From positions 186,001 through 250,000 of the forward strand of contig OX595994.1 of assembly GCA_951394045.1 (NCBI GenBank): a stretch of DNA of 64,000 bases, given 5' to 3'. Below are positions 1-10,021 of the stretch, piece after piece. Position numbers and translations under genes: made by a program. Every line of letters begins with the position of its first letter. Positions within the stretch are counted from its first letter, which is position 1. A model generated the notes under the pieces. The model searched no databases, was not told the origin of the DNA, and worked only from the letters and a program-made list of their open reading frames with translations. The DNA comes from Nitzschia sp. DOCU1. Taxonomy: Eukaryota; Bacillariophyta; Bacillariophyceae; Bacillariales; Bacillariaceae.

Positions 1-848
1 GTACTACTACTGCTGCTGCTACTACTACTTCTGCCAGGCAAGGCACATACGGCACCCGTGACTAGCAACGACAGAGCAGTCGCCACGAATTGTGCTGTTT
101 TCCACCCACGCGGCATGCCGAAGGATCTCATTCTTTCGGGATGTGTGGTGGTTGGATTCAAAGGACGAAGTAAAGAGCCGTTGCACAAACGTTCCACTAA
201 CGTTCCACTTGAGCAATTTCAAAGGGGTAAAGATATTCGGATTGCCGTTTCACGATAGACGGGAGGCGATTGAAAGAGAGAATCAGAAATGAGGATGATT
301 CATCTTCCAATCCTGTTGTTCGTTGTTGCTGTTGGGTTGCCGGACCAGAGAGAGCGAAAGAGTGTGGGGATAGAAAGCAAGGGGCGAAGGCAAGAAGATT
401 CATTCATTCAAACGCAGCGAGAGACGGGGTTCGCGCCAGATTGGAGGCTGACGTAGGATGCGCCCTCACATTTCATTGGTCAATTTCTATGTGTGCTAAA
501 CTGTCTGATGTACGTGAATATGAACTGAGTTGTTGGTATGTGCCTTTCAACGAATTGGTTGCGTGAAAATGTGAGGTGGGTCCTGTCACGAACGTGACAA
601 GGGTTTCCAATGCATCCTCGCGTATTCATTCGTCTCAGAGTGGGTCATTTTTGTTCACAATGATGACAGGTAGATCATCTTCCTCGCCCGACACTCTACA
701 TGTTGATCCGACTTTATGATATATCATGCACGACTGTGCCCGCCACCTCTTCGTCCCATCCGAAGAGTTTGCTGGTGCGTGGGGCTTTGGAAGAACCACC
801 ACAAAGACTCGTGAGCCAAGTGAGTTGGGCTATTGTGTGGACGGACGG
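1..848. other. Intergenic, no gene recognised
   Basis: No reading frame here looks like a conserved protein. The first 35 bases are CTA/CTG-type trinucleotide repeat. The rest is unremarkable unique sequence with short chance open frames on both strands. Confidence 0.5.
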
Positions 849-1500
849 CTAGGATACGGAAGCTAGAATAAGGCTCGGCACTTTGATCGAACACCACTGC
901 CATAGACTCGATAGGACTGGTGGCACCAAGATATACGAATGAAGCATCGAGCTCCACACCGTCATCGAGGTTATTGATGACCTAGTAAACTTCTGCCATT
1001 TCCTCAAAAGAATAGACAGACGCCAAAGAGCACTTGAGAAAGCGAGCATTCTGCTGTGCGCAGAAAAGGACACGGGCGCACTCTGCACATATTCTGGTTC
1101 CTCCTCACAAACCCGGCAGACGTCGGTAGGTGCCAAGCTGGGCTCAGAGCTTGGCTTCAAGCTTGGACCAGAACTTGGCGCCTGACTTTCCAAGGAGGGA
1201 CAGTCGAAATCTGCCAGTCCTTTTTCAAGGGTTTTCGTACTCTTGTTGAGCTTTTCATCCGTGGGTAGCTCCATGTATGCCTCCACTACCTCTGGATAGC
1301 AGTCACATGGTTCACAACTTACGACGAGGTCGTCAGAGGATTTCCTGGCAAAGGCTGGCCGGCGGTCGGGGCCAGATTGTTGGATTTGTAACACTTCGAA
1401 AGGTAGCCTGCACTCGACGATTCCGAAGATTCCACAGAACAAAGATTGAACAGATACTTTCAAAGCATTTTCTCTATATGATATTCTTCTTTTTCTATGC
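760..1500 (-). pseudogene. Decayed fragment of a Pro/Ser-rich secreted-type protein
   Basis: On the minus strand, from about 1380 down to 1100, a frame encodes a Cys- and acid-containing stretch (CEPCDCYPEVVEAYMELP) followed by a PSSGPS/PSSEPS tract and a CRVCEEEPEY motif. Such P-S-x-x-P-S linkers are common in diatom secreted proteins. Near 1085 the plausible coding frame shifts (VLFCAQQNARFLKCSLASVY). It then meets an in-frame TAG at about 987 and continues as ELDASFVYLGATSPIESM down to about 850. This looks like a gene remnant with one frameshift and one stop. It abuts the downstream edge of the secreted-gene copy at 1543, so the duplication may have cut it. An intron-containing gene is the alternative. 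Confidence 0.35.
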
Positions 1501-1542
1501 ACATTCTTCGGTGACTCCTATTCGCTGGCGACCAGAGATAAT

Positions 1543-2733
1543 CTACAACATGGCAGCAAACGCGGCAATACCGGCCAACGACATGGCGGCACCCATGGAG
1601 GTAGAACCGGCACCAGACGATCCTGTTCGGGCTGCGGCTTGGTTGACTTCAAACGTCAAGTCAAACTCGGCAGCACCGGCTCCGTCGGTTTGCAAGGCAC
1701 GGCCCTCATCACCAGCACGGAGTTGACGACGAGTCTCTCCAGTCTTGTTGTCTCCAAATTGCATCGAAGCAACGCCCTGTCCAGTGACTGCACCTGGATT
1801 GGCATAGAACTGAGCAAACAAGATGGTGGAGAATCGGCAGACCAAACTTCCTTCGCAGTCAGTATAAGAATAACTGGTCAACAAGTTTCCGGCTTCACGG
1901 TTTCCTTGGATGGCAAGTTGGTTGATGGTGGTTCCCTTGGTAAAGGTGAAGTCATCGACGGATCGCATAAAGATACCATCCGTTTGGGCTTCATCTTCGG
2001 GAGTCACGCAAATGTGGATGATTTCACCTTGGTTTCGGGGTCGGTCCTTTTCTGCCTGAGAGATAGCATCGGTACTGTCGGCAGTGCACTCGTATCCACG
2101 AACTTCGTAGGCTTGGTTGGCAGTACGGACGAGACGGTCCTTGGCTTCCACGTCAATGGCACCAATCTGGAATCCATCCGTCAAGTCAACAGTGAGTGTC
2201 ACAAGAGTCTCGAGAAAGTTGACTTCGACTGGCGTAGTAACCGTCGCAGAGGTGGTCCACAAGGAGACACGAATGCAGAAACGGATTTCGGCAGTCACTT
2301 GGTTGTCAATCACTTGTTCACTGTAGATATCCGTATTGGAAGAGACAGTTTGGGGGTCAAAGGCAGCATTGACAGTTGCGGTGCGCCCATTGAAGGCCCC
2401 GCTGTCCAGTTGAGTACCGCCGGCGCCAAAAGTGTTGGCAGCTTGGAGGGTCGCACTCTCGGCAAGTGCCACAGATTGCCAAACGTCGCTACCGTCAAGC
2501 GAAACACCACCCTCTTGACAGTCGGGGGCAGTCCACAAGGTGTATTTTACCATTCCCGTGTTGATGAAATCAGTGACAGGGAAAGTAAGGCTGAAAGTGT
2601 TCGAGTCGTAGGCAAACTCGGGCTGGGTAAGGTTCCACTTTTCGGCAAGTGTTGCCAAGTTGCGTTGACCATTGTTGGCTTGAGCCGAAACGGCAGCCAA
2701 AGTAGAGGCAGCAAAGAAAGCAGTGTACTTCAT
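1543..2733 (-). CDS. Secreted protein family, copy 1 (396 aa)
   Basis: Function unknown. The protein starts with a clear signal peptide (MKYTAFFAASTLAAVSA), followed by NNGQRNLATL. A C-terminal tail rich in Gly/Ser and then Ala/Leu (SMGAAMSLAGIAAFAAML) resembles a GPI-attachment signal or a membrane tail. Six cysteines (in DCQEGG, RFCIRV, YECTAD, HICVTP, TDCEGS, LVCRFS) could form three disulfides. R-x-L triplets occur just after the signal peptide (RNL) and near the C terminus (RQL, RAL). R-x-L is a known processing site in diatom cell-wall proteins, so a wall or surface role is possible but is inference. This is one of five family members in the window and the only one on the minus strand. 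The ATG is fixed by conservation in all copies. Compared with copies 2 and 3 it has GQ instead of A before RNL, and TDGAGAAEFDLTFEVN instead of the DGAGAAEFDLNFQVA form. Confidence 0.9.
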   Translation of the reverse strand: MKYTAFFAASTLAAVSAQANNGQRNLATLAEKWNLTQPEFAYDSNTFSLTFPVTDFINTGMVKYTLWTAPDCQEGGVSLDGSDVWQSVALAESATLQAANTFGAGGTQLDSGAFNGRTATVNAAFDPQTVSSNTDIYSEQVIDNQVTAEIRFCIRVSLWTTSATVTTPVEVNFLETLVTLTVDLTDGFQIGAIDVEAKDRLVRTANQAYEVRGYECTADSTDAISQAEKDRPRNQGEIIHICVTPEDEAQTDGIFMRSVDDFTFTKGTTINQLAIQGNREAGNLLTSYSYTDCEGSLVCRFSTILFAQFYANPGAVTGQGVASMQFGDNKTGETRRQLRAGDEGRALQTDGAGAAEFDLTFEVNQAAARTGSSGAGSTSMGAAMSLAGIAAFAAML

Positions 2734-3600
2734 TGTTGTAGGTATTGATCAATTGTTTTGGTTATTGAAGTAATTGCTTTGTTGATGGCTGAGATTCGAA
2801 ATTGTGAGACCGATAGAATGAGTTATTTTAGTTTCGTGGGGTTCATCGGGGTTCGGAGGTTAAATGCGGTGGTCATACATTGTTGAATCTAACTCGAAAG
2901 TAACCCCGAGAATGACCATATTACAACTCGAAGCAAAGTCTTTTGGGTTCGTACCTGTAAGGAAACGGGCAATCTCTCTCGAATGACTGACTTTGTGCGG
3001 AGGTTTGTAGAGGTCATTGCAAGCGTTTTGGACCATCATTGGTGATTGTGATGCCATTACGCAGGCATTCGGCAAAACCTTTTCCTCCGGAAAACTCAAA
3101 TCTTTGAGTGTTATTTTTTTAAATACAGAGACATCTTGCCCTACATCTCATTTTTTGTCTTTCGGCGGTCATTTGCACCACAAAATTCTACACAAAAAGC
3201 GGGAACAGACTTTCCATATCAGTGAGCGCAAAATAAATTCTCCGTTACCTCTTGTTGAAGCCCAGACGGGGTAACGCCGTCGCATGCCACTTTTCCGGGC
3301 ACGAGATACGTTCGAGTAAGATGTCGTGTACGAGTAGTTCGATGGTGCTTAGTTATACTTCTTCAAATACAATGACAACTAGCTAGCTAGCGAAAGGTCA
3401 TTGGTCATCATCAGGAGTGAAGTAGTATAAGGGGCGAAAACATTCTGTGACGACCTGGTAGGCGGCGCTCTTTCGATTATAATCTCATGGTTCGCTCTAG
3501 TAGGTGATGGCGATGATCCCCCAGAATGGAGGGTTCCCAGGATAGTCCAACTACTTCCTACTACGCCGTATAATACTATTATACTCAGCTAGCTATTCCA
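2734..3600 (-). promoter_or_regulatory. Conserved upstream region of secreted copy 1
   Basis: Read on the minus strand, this region matches the DNA upstream of copies 2 and 3 (7395-8327 and 11040-11934). The match includes the AATTGATCAATACCTACAAC block just before the ATG, the TCCGGAGGAAAAGG block, and the blocks around TCACAGAATGTTTTCGCCC and CCATTCTGGGGGATCATCG. Because the match extends far beyond coding DNA, the promoter was duplicated with the gene. Which elements are functional cannot be told from the sequence. Confidence 0.6.
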
Positions 3601-3619
3601 TTAGTAGTAGCAGCAGCAT

Positions 3620-5377
3620 CTAGTAGTTGTCCCCTTGTTCGACAGTCATATATATCGCCCCACGATCTGCAGCATCGATTGGTTCGGACAAAACGACGGT
3701 AACTTGCGTTCCGTTGGGCGGTCGAGCCATGTGCGAAATGATCTTGGGTGACGAGCTTGTTAGCGTATACATGACATGGTCGATCGTTGGAAATAAAAGT
3801 TGTTCTGTGAAATCAAACTGAAATTCGGTAGTATTCGGTGTGAGTTGCAGTCGTTGCGTCACTTTTGTTGTCTTGTACCAATCCACTTCTTCTAGAATGG
3901 AGACCCTCTTGACGTTGACAAAAGTTCCATCCAATACTACGGACTCTTGGTTGGAATTGCTGTAATAATTGAATCGCATGGTCAATCCACCCACGGTCGC
4001 TTGATTGCCGGCTCGTAAAATGGCATGTCCATAATAGAAAAAGGTAGACTCGACCAAAACATGGGAGGGATCCCAAATATCGAGTGTTTCAAAATCCAAA
4101 TAGCACCCCACCAACCGTATCGAGTGTGTCGTCTTGGAGGCATTTTGGCCAATGACAATGCCATGACCTCCACCATTCCAAGTATGTACGCCTTGTAACA
4201 AATTGGCAGGTTGCCAGATCTCGACACCGACTTTGGCAAAATCAAAGACAATCGTGTTGGTTACATAATGATCCATGCCATCAATCCTGATTCCGACCGA
4301 TGTCGAGTGCAATTCTTTGATACAAAAGTCATTGTTGGACCAATAACATTCGGCTAACCATGCATTGGAAATCATGACTTCATGACCATTGGAAATCAAA
4401 ATACCAACTTGTACAAATCCCGTGACAAAGACATTCGACAAGACGGTGCCCATGACGCGGCTGACGCGAATCCCTCCCGCGGCACGAAAATTGGCATCCA
4501 AGAATACCGATGTGACATCAATGTACTCATTGCACGATAATTGCTGGTCGGGAGTACCATCGGGGTTGATAGGTTGACAGGCTTGCACACTACCGATTTC
4601 AATCAACCACCGATCTTGTGGAAAACTGCAGGGGCACGCTTGCAGTGTACCGTCCGTGATGTGCAGATTTCCAAAGTAGGGTGGAATCAGCAACGGTTGA
4701 GAAAGTTTGTAGATGCCACCTTGTAAATCCAGAGTCGCACCCCCTAAATTGGTAATATTGGCAGCCATGTTGTTGTTGCCCCGACAAGCCAACAAGTCCT
4801 GTAATAGTTCGGCAAAGGCTCGTGTCGAATCTTGCTGCCCCGTTGTATCGGCACCATAGTCCACTGGAGAAAAGCGGCAGCTTGATGGATCGGAAGATGC
4901 GTCCAAAACAAGTCCTCGTCGACTCGTGGCAGCCGAGCTTGTCATTGGGGGGTTCGTGTCAACAGCAGTAGCAGTAACTTGACCGTGCGTTCGTTGCACT
5001 TGATGCGAAACCTGCAATGCCAGCTGATGAATGGTGTGAGCTTGATTCAACGTGAGAGGCTTGTCGTCGCTACGAAAGCTATCGACATCCTGCAATTGCT
5101 GCCCCCGCTGAAAGATGGGAAGTGTCACGTTTTCAAATTCGGCAACATGGACGCGAAGAGACTTTTGCAGGCGGTGATGGACGCCATTGTCATGCATCGT
5201 ACGGACGGTGCGAGATGCCAAAGACGATTGCGACGACAAGGACGACAGCAAAAGCAGTCTGGCAAATCTACGTAGGACCTGTCGACTGCCACTTCGACCT
5301 GCTTGTAGTTGTCGTTGTTTGACATTACAGGGATCCATGGAAACGGTATCAAAAGGGAGATGATGAGATGTTGCCAT
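3620..5377 (-). CDS. Secreted pectate-lyase-fold (right-handed beta-helix) protein, 585 aa
   Basis: The N-terminal part of the mature region carries the hallmark of the Pectate_lyase_3 family: SPVDYGADTTGQQDSTRAF, followed by GGATLDLQGGIYKLSQPLLI. That is the strand-and-cap start of a right-handed beta-helix. Repeating short strands follow (DVTSVFLDANF, VSRVMGTVLSNVFVTGF, VGILISNGHEVMISNAWL, HGIVIGQNASKTTHSIRLVG), typical of helix coils. A polysaccharide lyase or glycoside hydrolase role on wall or mucilage polymers is family inference; catalytic residues cannot be assigned. The open frame runs further upstream without a convincing start. I chose the ATG at 5377; the alternative at 5338 puts a hydrophobic run (LLLLSSLSSQSSLA) close to the N terminus as a signal anchor. 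It sits directly upstream of secreted copy 1 on the same strand. Decayed pieces of a close relative flank copies 2 and 3. Confidence 0.8.
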   Translation of the reverse strand: MATSHHLPFDTVSMDPCNVKQRQLQAGRSGSRQVLRRFARLLLLSSLSSQSSLASRTVRTMHDNGVHHRLQKSLRVHVAEFENVTLPIFQRGQQLQDVDSFRSDDKPLTLNQAHTIHQLALQVSHQVQRTHGQVTATAVDTNPPMTSSAATSRRGLVLDASSDPSSCRFSPVDYGADTTGQQDSTRAFAELLQDLLACRGNNNMAANITNLGGATLDLQGGIYKLSQPLLIPPYFGNLHITDGTLQACPCSFPQDRWLIEIGSVQACQPINPDGTPDQQLSCNEYIDVTSVFLDANFRAAGGIRVSRVMGTVLSNVFVTGFVQVGILISNGHEVMISNAWLAECYWSNNDFCIKELHSTSVGIRIDGMDHYVTNTIVFDFAKVGVEIWQPANLLQGVHTWNGGGHGIVIGQNASKTTHSIRLVGCYLDFETLDIWDPSHVLVESTFFYYGHAILRAGNQATVGGLTMRFNYYSNSNQESVVLDGTFVNVKRVSILEEVDWYKTTKVTQRLQLTPNTTEFQFDFTEQLLFPTIDHVMYTLTSSSPKIISHMARPPNGTQVTVVLSEPIDAADRGAIYMTVEQGDNY

Positions 5378-6147
5378 GGTGGTTGTGATGGAGTGCTGAT
5401 GTGTATCTTTTTTCAGCATCGATGCACAAACGATGTCCTTCGGCGAAAAGATCTGCTCGAAGAAATCGAACCAATGTCTCGAATCATTCGAATAATTCAG
5501 CACGGTCGGTGGACGGACGCCCTCCTCTGCGATGACGTGTGATGACTCCGTGACGTCATGATCCATCCGGCCTTTTGGCTTTGTCGCGTGATCCCGCCGA
5601 CCCGCCGATAGATAGATCGCGACAAAATGACGCACGTGACACACAGCATCCAGAACCAAAGAAAGAACGACCATGATGAATGACAACCCTGGGGCCATCA
5701 TTACAGTAATGATGATGCCATCAATCCTAGCTGTCGCCCCAGCGCCTGGAGCGTGATCGGTTTTGCGTGGTGCGAAGAAGTGGGGAAACTGCTTCCAGCG
5801 ATGATGGCTCGTAGTAATGCAATGCACGACCTTCGAGAGGAGGGAGGGTTCGCGCTAGTAGTTTTAAAAGCTACGGTTTAATAGCCTGCGTCTGCATGCA
5901 CTTCAAGTGTCTTTTTTGCAGATATTCTCTGGGCGTCATCGATAGCCCGGCTCGTGGGGTACGCCAGCCTGCACAGCCTTTTGCGCGGTGGGCTATCGGG
6001 GGTCCCGGGCTTGTACGGGTCACCGTCGACGGTCGACGACGATGGCCACGGGTGTTTTGGATCAACTCGGCGGTTTCTGGTTGTCCGTTTCAGGTCCAGA
6101 TCCTTCCACAAAAGGGGCAAAAAAAGGGTGTGATACACCTCCCGGCT
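5378..6147. other. Upstream of lyase; GC-rich stretch, no clear gene
   Basis: The lyase reading frame stays open to about 5827 but lacks a good ATG and any recognisable domain. From about 5930 to 6070 the DNA is unusually GC-rich for this window. It contains a 9-bp inverted repeat, CGATAGCCC at 5940-5948 and GGGCTATCG at 5990-5998. No protein is recognised. Confidence 0.4.
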
Positions 6148-6399
6148 CTACCAGGGGTTACTGGTTATGTCGGTCAATCCCCGGATCTGGTTGAAAGTGG
6201 GTCCTTGAGGTTGCTTTGTTGACGGTCTGTCGATTTGAGCATCGAGTAGAATCCTACGGCGCGCCGTAGGCAAGGCCGGCTCGATGAAAATGTGAAAATG
6301 ATCGGCAGCATCAAGCTCCTGTTTCTCTGCCATTTCAGTTCCAAATTTCTGTAACTCTCTTCGAACAGGTTCGGGTAGTGAGCTCACAGGTACAGCCAT
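6148..6399 (-). CDS. Small unidentified ORF (83 aa)
   Basis: Begins with ATG at 6399 and reads MAVPVSSLPEPVRRELQKF and then an acidic/hydrophobic middle (ELDAADHFHIFIEPALP). The composition looks protein-like rather than random, but I recognise no family, and there is no supporting neighbour. It could be an exon of a longer gene or the remnant of a mobile element. Confidence 0.2.
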   Translation of the reverse strand: MAVPVSSLPEPVRRELQKFGTEMAEKQELDAADHFHIFIEPALPTARRRILLDAQIDRPSTKQPQGPTFNQIRGLTDITSNPW

Positions 6400-7035
6400 G
6401 GTCAAAAGTTTGCCATGCCGTCTGCTTTGCTCAGGCCGATGGTGTCACAATAATTGGGTTTGGACGCGACCTACAATAATGTTGTAACGTCAATGGAGTG
6501 GTGGGGTTAGGAATTGTTTTTGCCAACGGGTCAACTTATGGCGCATTGTGCCTGCCGACGATGGGAAGGACAAGAAAAAGCGGAAAAAGAAATCAGTGGT
6601 GGCAAACTCATCACAGCCCCCAAGCTAGACTATCGCCAAATACAATCCAGTGGTCATACTTCCATCGATGAAACAACCAATGAGTTCCGCGTGGCTACTG
6701 CAGGCTACAAGAAAGGTTTTATGTGGCAGAGGAAAGCAACGGTTGTATCCGGGTGGACACCAGAACTCAAGCTAGCTCTGGAATGGCAAACTTTTGGAGA
6801 AGAGCGTGGAGGATACTTAGGTTAGGTGTTGAACGGCAAGGCCCTTGCATAAAAACAAGTCTGAATCAATCATCGCTGTGGATGCCAAGCACAAGTTGTC
6901 TTTCTTGTCGTCGAAACGTGCGCTTGCGAAAACGTTGGGGAACTACAAAGATTAAACTCGTGTGTGTACTATCACGTCTTTCGGTGCGGTGAGCCTGGAA
7001 TGAATGGAGTAAAACGATGGCAGTAGCTACTGGGT
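6400..7035. other. Intergenic, no gene recognised
   Basis: Contains an open frame at 6540-6825 (plus) with no recognisable domain. Nothing else is supported. Confidence 0.4.
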
Positions 7036-7293
7036 TATGGCTGTTGTCGTGTGCTGGATCGAAGCACGCTGTTACGCGGCGATGACGACACCCCACTCAA
7101 ACGAGAACAAGAATGAAAAGGAAGAAGCGCCACCAGCGCCACACCACCAGCAGCTCAAAGCATTATGATTCCACCACAAATAATCTTCTGGGCGAGCTTA
7201 CTACTAGCCACGCGACCATTGCTTGATTTACTTGTATTGCACTTGGAACCTCCCCACACCACCTTTCGCTTGCTGTGCTGCTTGATTGCTTGA

Positions 7294-7402
7294 CATTTGG
7301 AATCCGTCTCATGTATTGGTCGAGTCTACCTTTTTATTATAGGGCTGCAGGAGATTTGGGGCGGTACATGTGACTGTCGGACAACAAGGGAACAGCTACT
7401 AG
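7294..7402 (+). pseudogene. Internally deleted 3' remnant of a pectate-lyase-like gene (A)
   Basis: The stretch ACATTTGGAATCCGTCTCAT followed by GGTCGAGTCTACCTTTTTAT matches the coding strand of the intact lyase around 4025-4085 (the IWDPSHVLVESTFF region). It then jumps directly to GCTGCAGGAGATTTGGGGCG and GACTGTCGGACAACAAGGGA, which match the last 60 bases of the lyase gene and its TAG. About 350 bp of coding sequence between the two pieces is missing. Confidence 0.7.
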
Positions 7403-8327
7403 ATGCTACTACTACTAATGGACTAGTTACTACTATTAAAGCACTAGTTAATTTAGTAGAAAAGTATTATGCGGCGTGGTAGGAAGGAGTTGGACTATCC
7501 TGGGAACCCTTCCATTCTGGGGGATCATCGCAATCACCTAGAGAGCAAACCGTGATGAGATTAGAATCGAAACAGCGCCGCGCGCCGCCTAGTAGTAGCT
7601 AAGCCGTCACAGAATGTTTTCGCCCCTTATACTACTTCACTCCTGATGATGATGACCAACGACCTTTCGCTAGCTACTCGCGATGATGACCAATGACCTT
7701 TCGCTAGCTAGCAACTAGTTGTAATTGTATTTGTAGAAGTAGAACTAATCATCGAACTACTCGTACACGACGTCTTACTCGAACGTAGTATCTCGTGCCC
7801 GATAGTGCCATGTGACGGCGTTACGCCGTCTGCGCTTCAACTAGAGGTAACGGAGAATTTATTTAGCGCTCTCTGATAAATACGGAAAGTCTGTTCCCGC
7901 TTTTTTGCGTGGAACTTTGTTGTTGTACAAATGACCGCCGAAGGACAAGAAATGAGACGTAGGGCAAGATGGCTCTGCAACAACTCTAAGATTTTGAGTT
8001 TTCCGGAGGAAAAGGTTTTGCCGAATGCCTGCGTAATGACATCACAATCACCAATGATGGTCCAAAACGCTTGCAATGACCTCTACAAACTTCAGCACTT
8101 CCGCACAAAGTCAGTCATTCGAACCCAAAAGACTTTGCTTCGAGTTGTAATATGGTCATTCTCGGGGTTATTTCGAGTTAGATTCAACAATGGGATGACC
8201 ACCTCACTTAACCTCCGAACCCCACGAAACGAAAATAACTCATCCTATCGGTCTCACAATTTCTAATCTCAGCCATCAACAAAGCAATTACTTCAATAAC
8301 CAAAACAATTGATCAATACCTACAACA
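7403..8327 (+). promoter_or_regulatory. Conserved upstream region of secreted copy 2
   Basis: Matches the region upstream of copy 3 almost base for base, and the copy 1 upstream region in inverted orientation. The last 60 bases before the ATG (CAATTGATCAATACCTACAA) are conserved in all five family members. Short direct duplication is visible near 7650-7710, where the CCAAYGACCTTTCGCTAGCT block occurs twice. Confidence 0.6.
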
Positions 8328-9512
8328 ATGAAGTACACTGCTTTCTTTGCTGCCTCTACCTTGGCTGCCGTTTCGGCTCAAGCTAACAACGCTCGCAACT
8401 TGGCAACACTTGCCGAAAAGTGGAACCTTACCCAGCCCGAGTTTGCCTACGACTCGAACACTTTCAGCCTTACTTTTCCTGTCACTGATTTCATCAACAC
8501 GGGAATGGTAAAGTACACCTTGTGGACTGCCCCCGACTGTCAAGAGGGTGGTGTTTCGCTTGACGGTAGCGACGTTTGGCAATCTGTGGCACTTGCCGAG
8601 AGTGCGACCCTCCAAGCTGCCAACACTTTTGGCGCCGGCGGTACTCAACTGGACAGCGGGGCCTTCAATGGGCGCACCGCAACTGTCAATGCTGCCTTTG
8701 ACCCCCAAACTGTCTCTTCCAATACGGATATCTACAGTGAACAAGTGATTGACAACCAAGTGACTGCCGAAATTCGTTTCTGCATTCGTGTCTCCTTGTG
8801 GACCACCTCTGCGACGGTTACTACGCCAGTCGAAGTCAACTTTCTCGAGACTCTTGTGACACTCACTGTTGACTTGACGGATGGATTCCAGATTGGTGCC
8901 ATTGACGTGGAAGCCAAGGACCGTCTCGTCCGTACTGCCAACCAAGCCTACGAAGTTCGTGGATACGAGTGCACTGCCGACAGTACCGATGCTATCTCTC
9001 AGGCAGAGAAGGACCGACCCCGAAACCAAGGTGAAATCATCCACATTTGCGTGACTCCCGAAGACGAAGCCCAAACGGATGGTATCTTTATGCGATCCGT
9101 CGATGACTTCACCTTTACCAAGGGAACCACCATCAACCAACTTGCCATCCAAGGAAACCGTGAAGCCGGAAACTTGTTGACCAGTTATTCTTATACTGAC
9201 TGCGAAGGAAGTTTGGTCTGCCGATTCTCCACCATCTTGTTTGCTCAGTTCTATGCCAATCCCGGTCAAGTCACTGGACAGGGTGTTGCCTCGATGCAAT
9301 TTGGAGACAACAAGACTGGAGAGACTCGTCGTCAACTTCGAGCTGGTGACGAGGGCCGTGCCTTGCAAGACGGAGCCGGTGCTGCCGAGTTTGACTTGAA
9401 CTTCCAAGTCGCCCAAGCCGCCGCCCGAACAGAATCGTCTGGTGCCGGTTCCACCTCCATGGGTGCCGCCATGTCGTTGGCCGGTATTGCCGCGTTTGCT
9501 GCCATGCTGTAG
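8328..9512 (+). CDS. Secreted protein family, copy 2 (394 aa)
   Basis: Same layout as copy 1: signal peptide MKYTAFFAASTLAAVSA, R-x-L immediately after it (RNL), six conserved cysteines, a dibasic RRQLRAGDEGRAL segment near residue 340, and a hydrophobic Ala-rich C terminus. The encoded protein is identical to that of copy 3. Function unknown. The intact frame, signal peptide and conserved promoter suggest it is expressed. The opposite strand is also open for about 458 codons across the gene, which I take as a by-product of codon bias. Confidence 0.9.
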   Translation: MKYTAFFAASTLAAVSAQANNARNLATLAEKWNLTQPEFAYDSNTFSLTFPVTDFINTGMVKYTLWTAPDCQEGGVSLDGSDVWQSVALAESATLQAANTFGAGGTQLDSGAFNGRTATVNAAFDPQTVSSNTDIYSEQVIDNQVTAEIRFCIRVSLWTTSATVTTPVEVNFLETLVTLTVDLTDGFQIGAIDVEAKDRLVRTANQAYEVRGYECTADSTDAISQAEKDRPRNQGEIIHICVTPEDEAQTDGIFMRSVDDFTFTKGTTINQLAIQGNREAGNLLTSYSYTDCEGSLVCRFSTILFAQFYANPGQVTGQGVASMQFGDNKTGETRRQLRAGDEGRALQDGAGAAEFDLNFQVAQAAARTESSGAGSTSMGAAMSLAGIAAFAAML

Positions 9513-9845
9513 AGTGTCGCTGGTCGCCAGGGAATAGAAGGAGTCCCCGAAGAATGTGTAGTATAGAAGAGCTAAAATATCATATAGAGAACTTGATTCG
9601 AAAGCATCTGGGCCTAAGACGAAAAATGAACTGGTGGACCGCGGCGATGTAGATGTAGACCGAGCAACAAGTTCACCCCTCCAGAACATGTAACGCTGGT
9701 ATGCTTAACGTAGTGGTCGTAGCCATATCACAGTCGACGATAGACTAGATTTAGTGGCAGAGTGTTGTATGTGAGATCATGAGCAGAGGTTGTCAGGACA
9801 GATTTGGATATTGTTATTGTCGTCGAAGAATCGTCGGCACTTTCA

Positions 9846-9995
9846 GGGCGAAGAAGTTCTTTGGTGCTTTCCGACGACGATGACAACAGAAGAAAGAGTT
9901 TAACAACTCTACGTAGGAACTGTCGACTACTACTTGCTTCCAGCTAGCGTCGTTGGGCATTCCAAGGATCCATGACAAGGGTATCAAAAGGGAAG
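9846..9995 (-). pseudogene. 5' remnant of a pectate-lyase-like gene (A)
   Basis: Read on the minus strand it encodes FPFDTLVMDPWNAQRR, then an in-frame TAG (9946-9944), then LEASSSRQFLRRVVKLFLL. The intact lyase has LPFDTVSMDPCNVKQRQLQAG and SRQVLRRFARLLLL at the same place. Only the N-terminal signal-anchor region survives. It points towards the secreted gene (convergent). Confidence 0.7.
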
Positions 9996-10021
9996 CTGAT
10001 AAAATCAGAATGGATGGATGC

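Larger units (their letters stand above)
7036..10021 (+). repeat. Tandem duplication unit A (carries secreted copy 2)
   Basis: Starts with a GGCTGTTGTCGT block and ends with AATCAGAATGGATGGATG. Nearly the same sequence recurs at 10671-13619. The unit holds a lyase 3' remnant, the promoter region, the secreted gene and a lyase 5' remnant on the opposite strand. About 650 bp of unrelated DNA separates the two units. Confidence 0.85.

Noticed and set aside
5896..6222. Plus-strand 108-codon frame in the GC-rich stretch
   Set aside because: No domain; composition follows local GC content and the opposite strand is equally open.
8313..9689. Open frame of 458 codons on the strand opposite secreted copy 2 (similar on the other copies)
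   Set aside because: It mirrors a well-supported gene with signal peptide and promoter; its own product is repetitive Ser/Gly/Val sequence with no domain. Codon bias that avoids TTA, CTA and TCA on the sense strand explains the lack of stops. In copy 4 the indel also breaks it.
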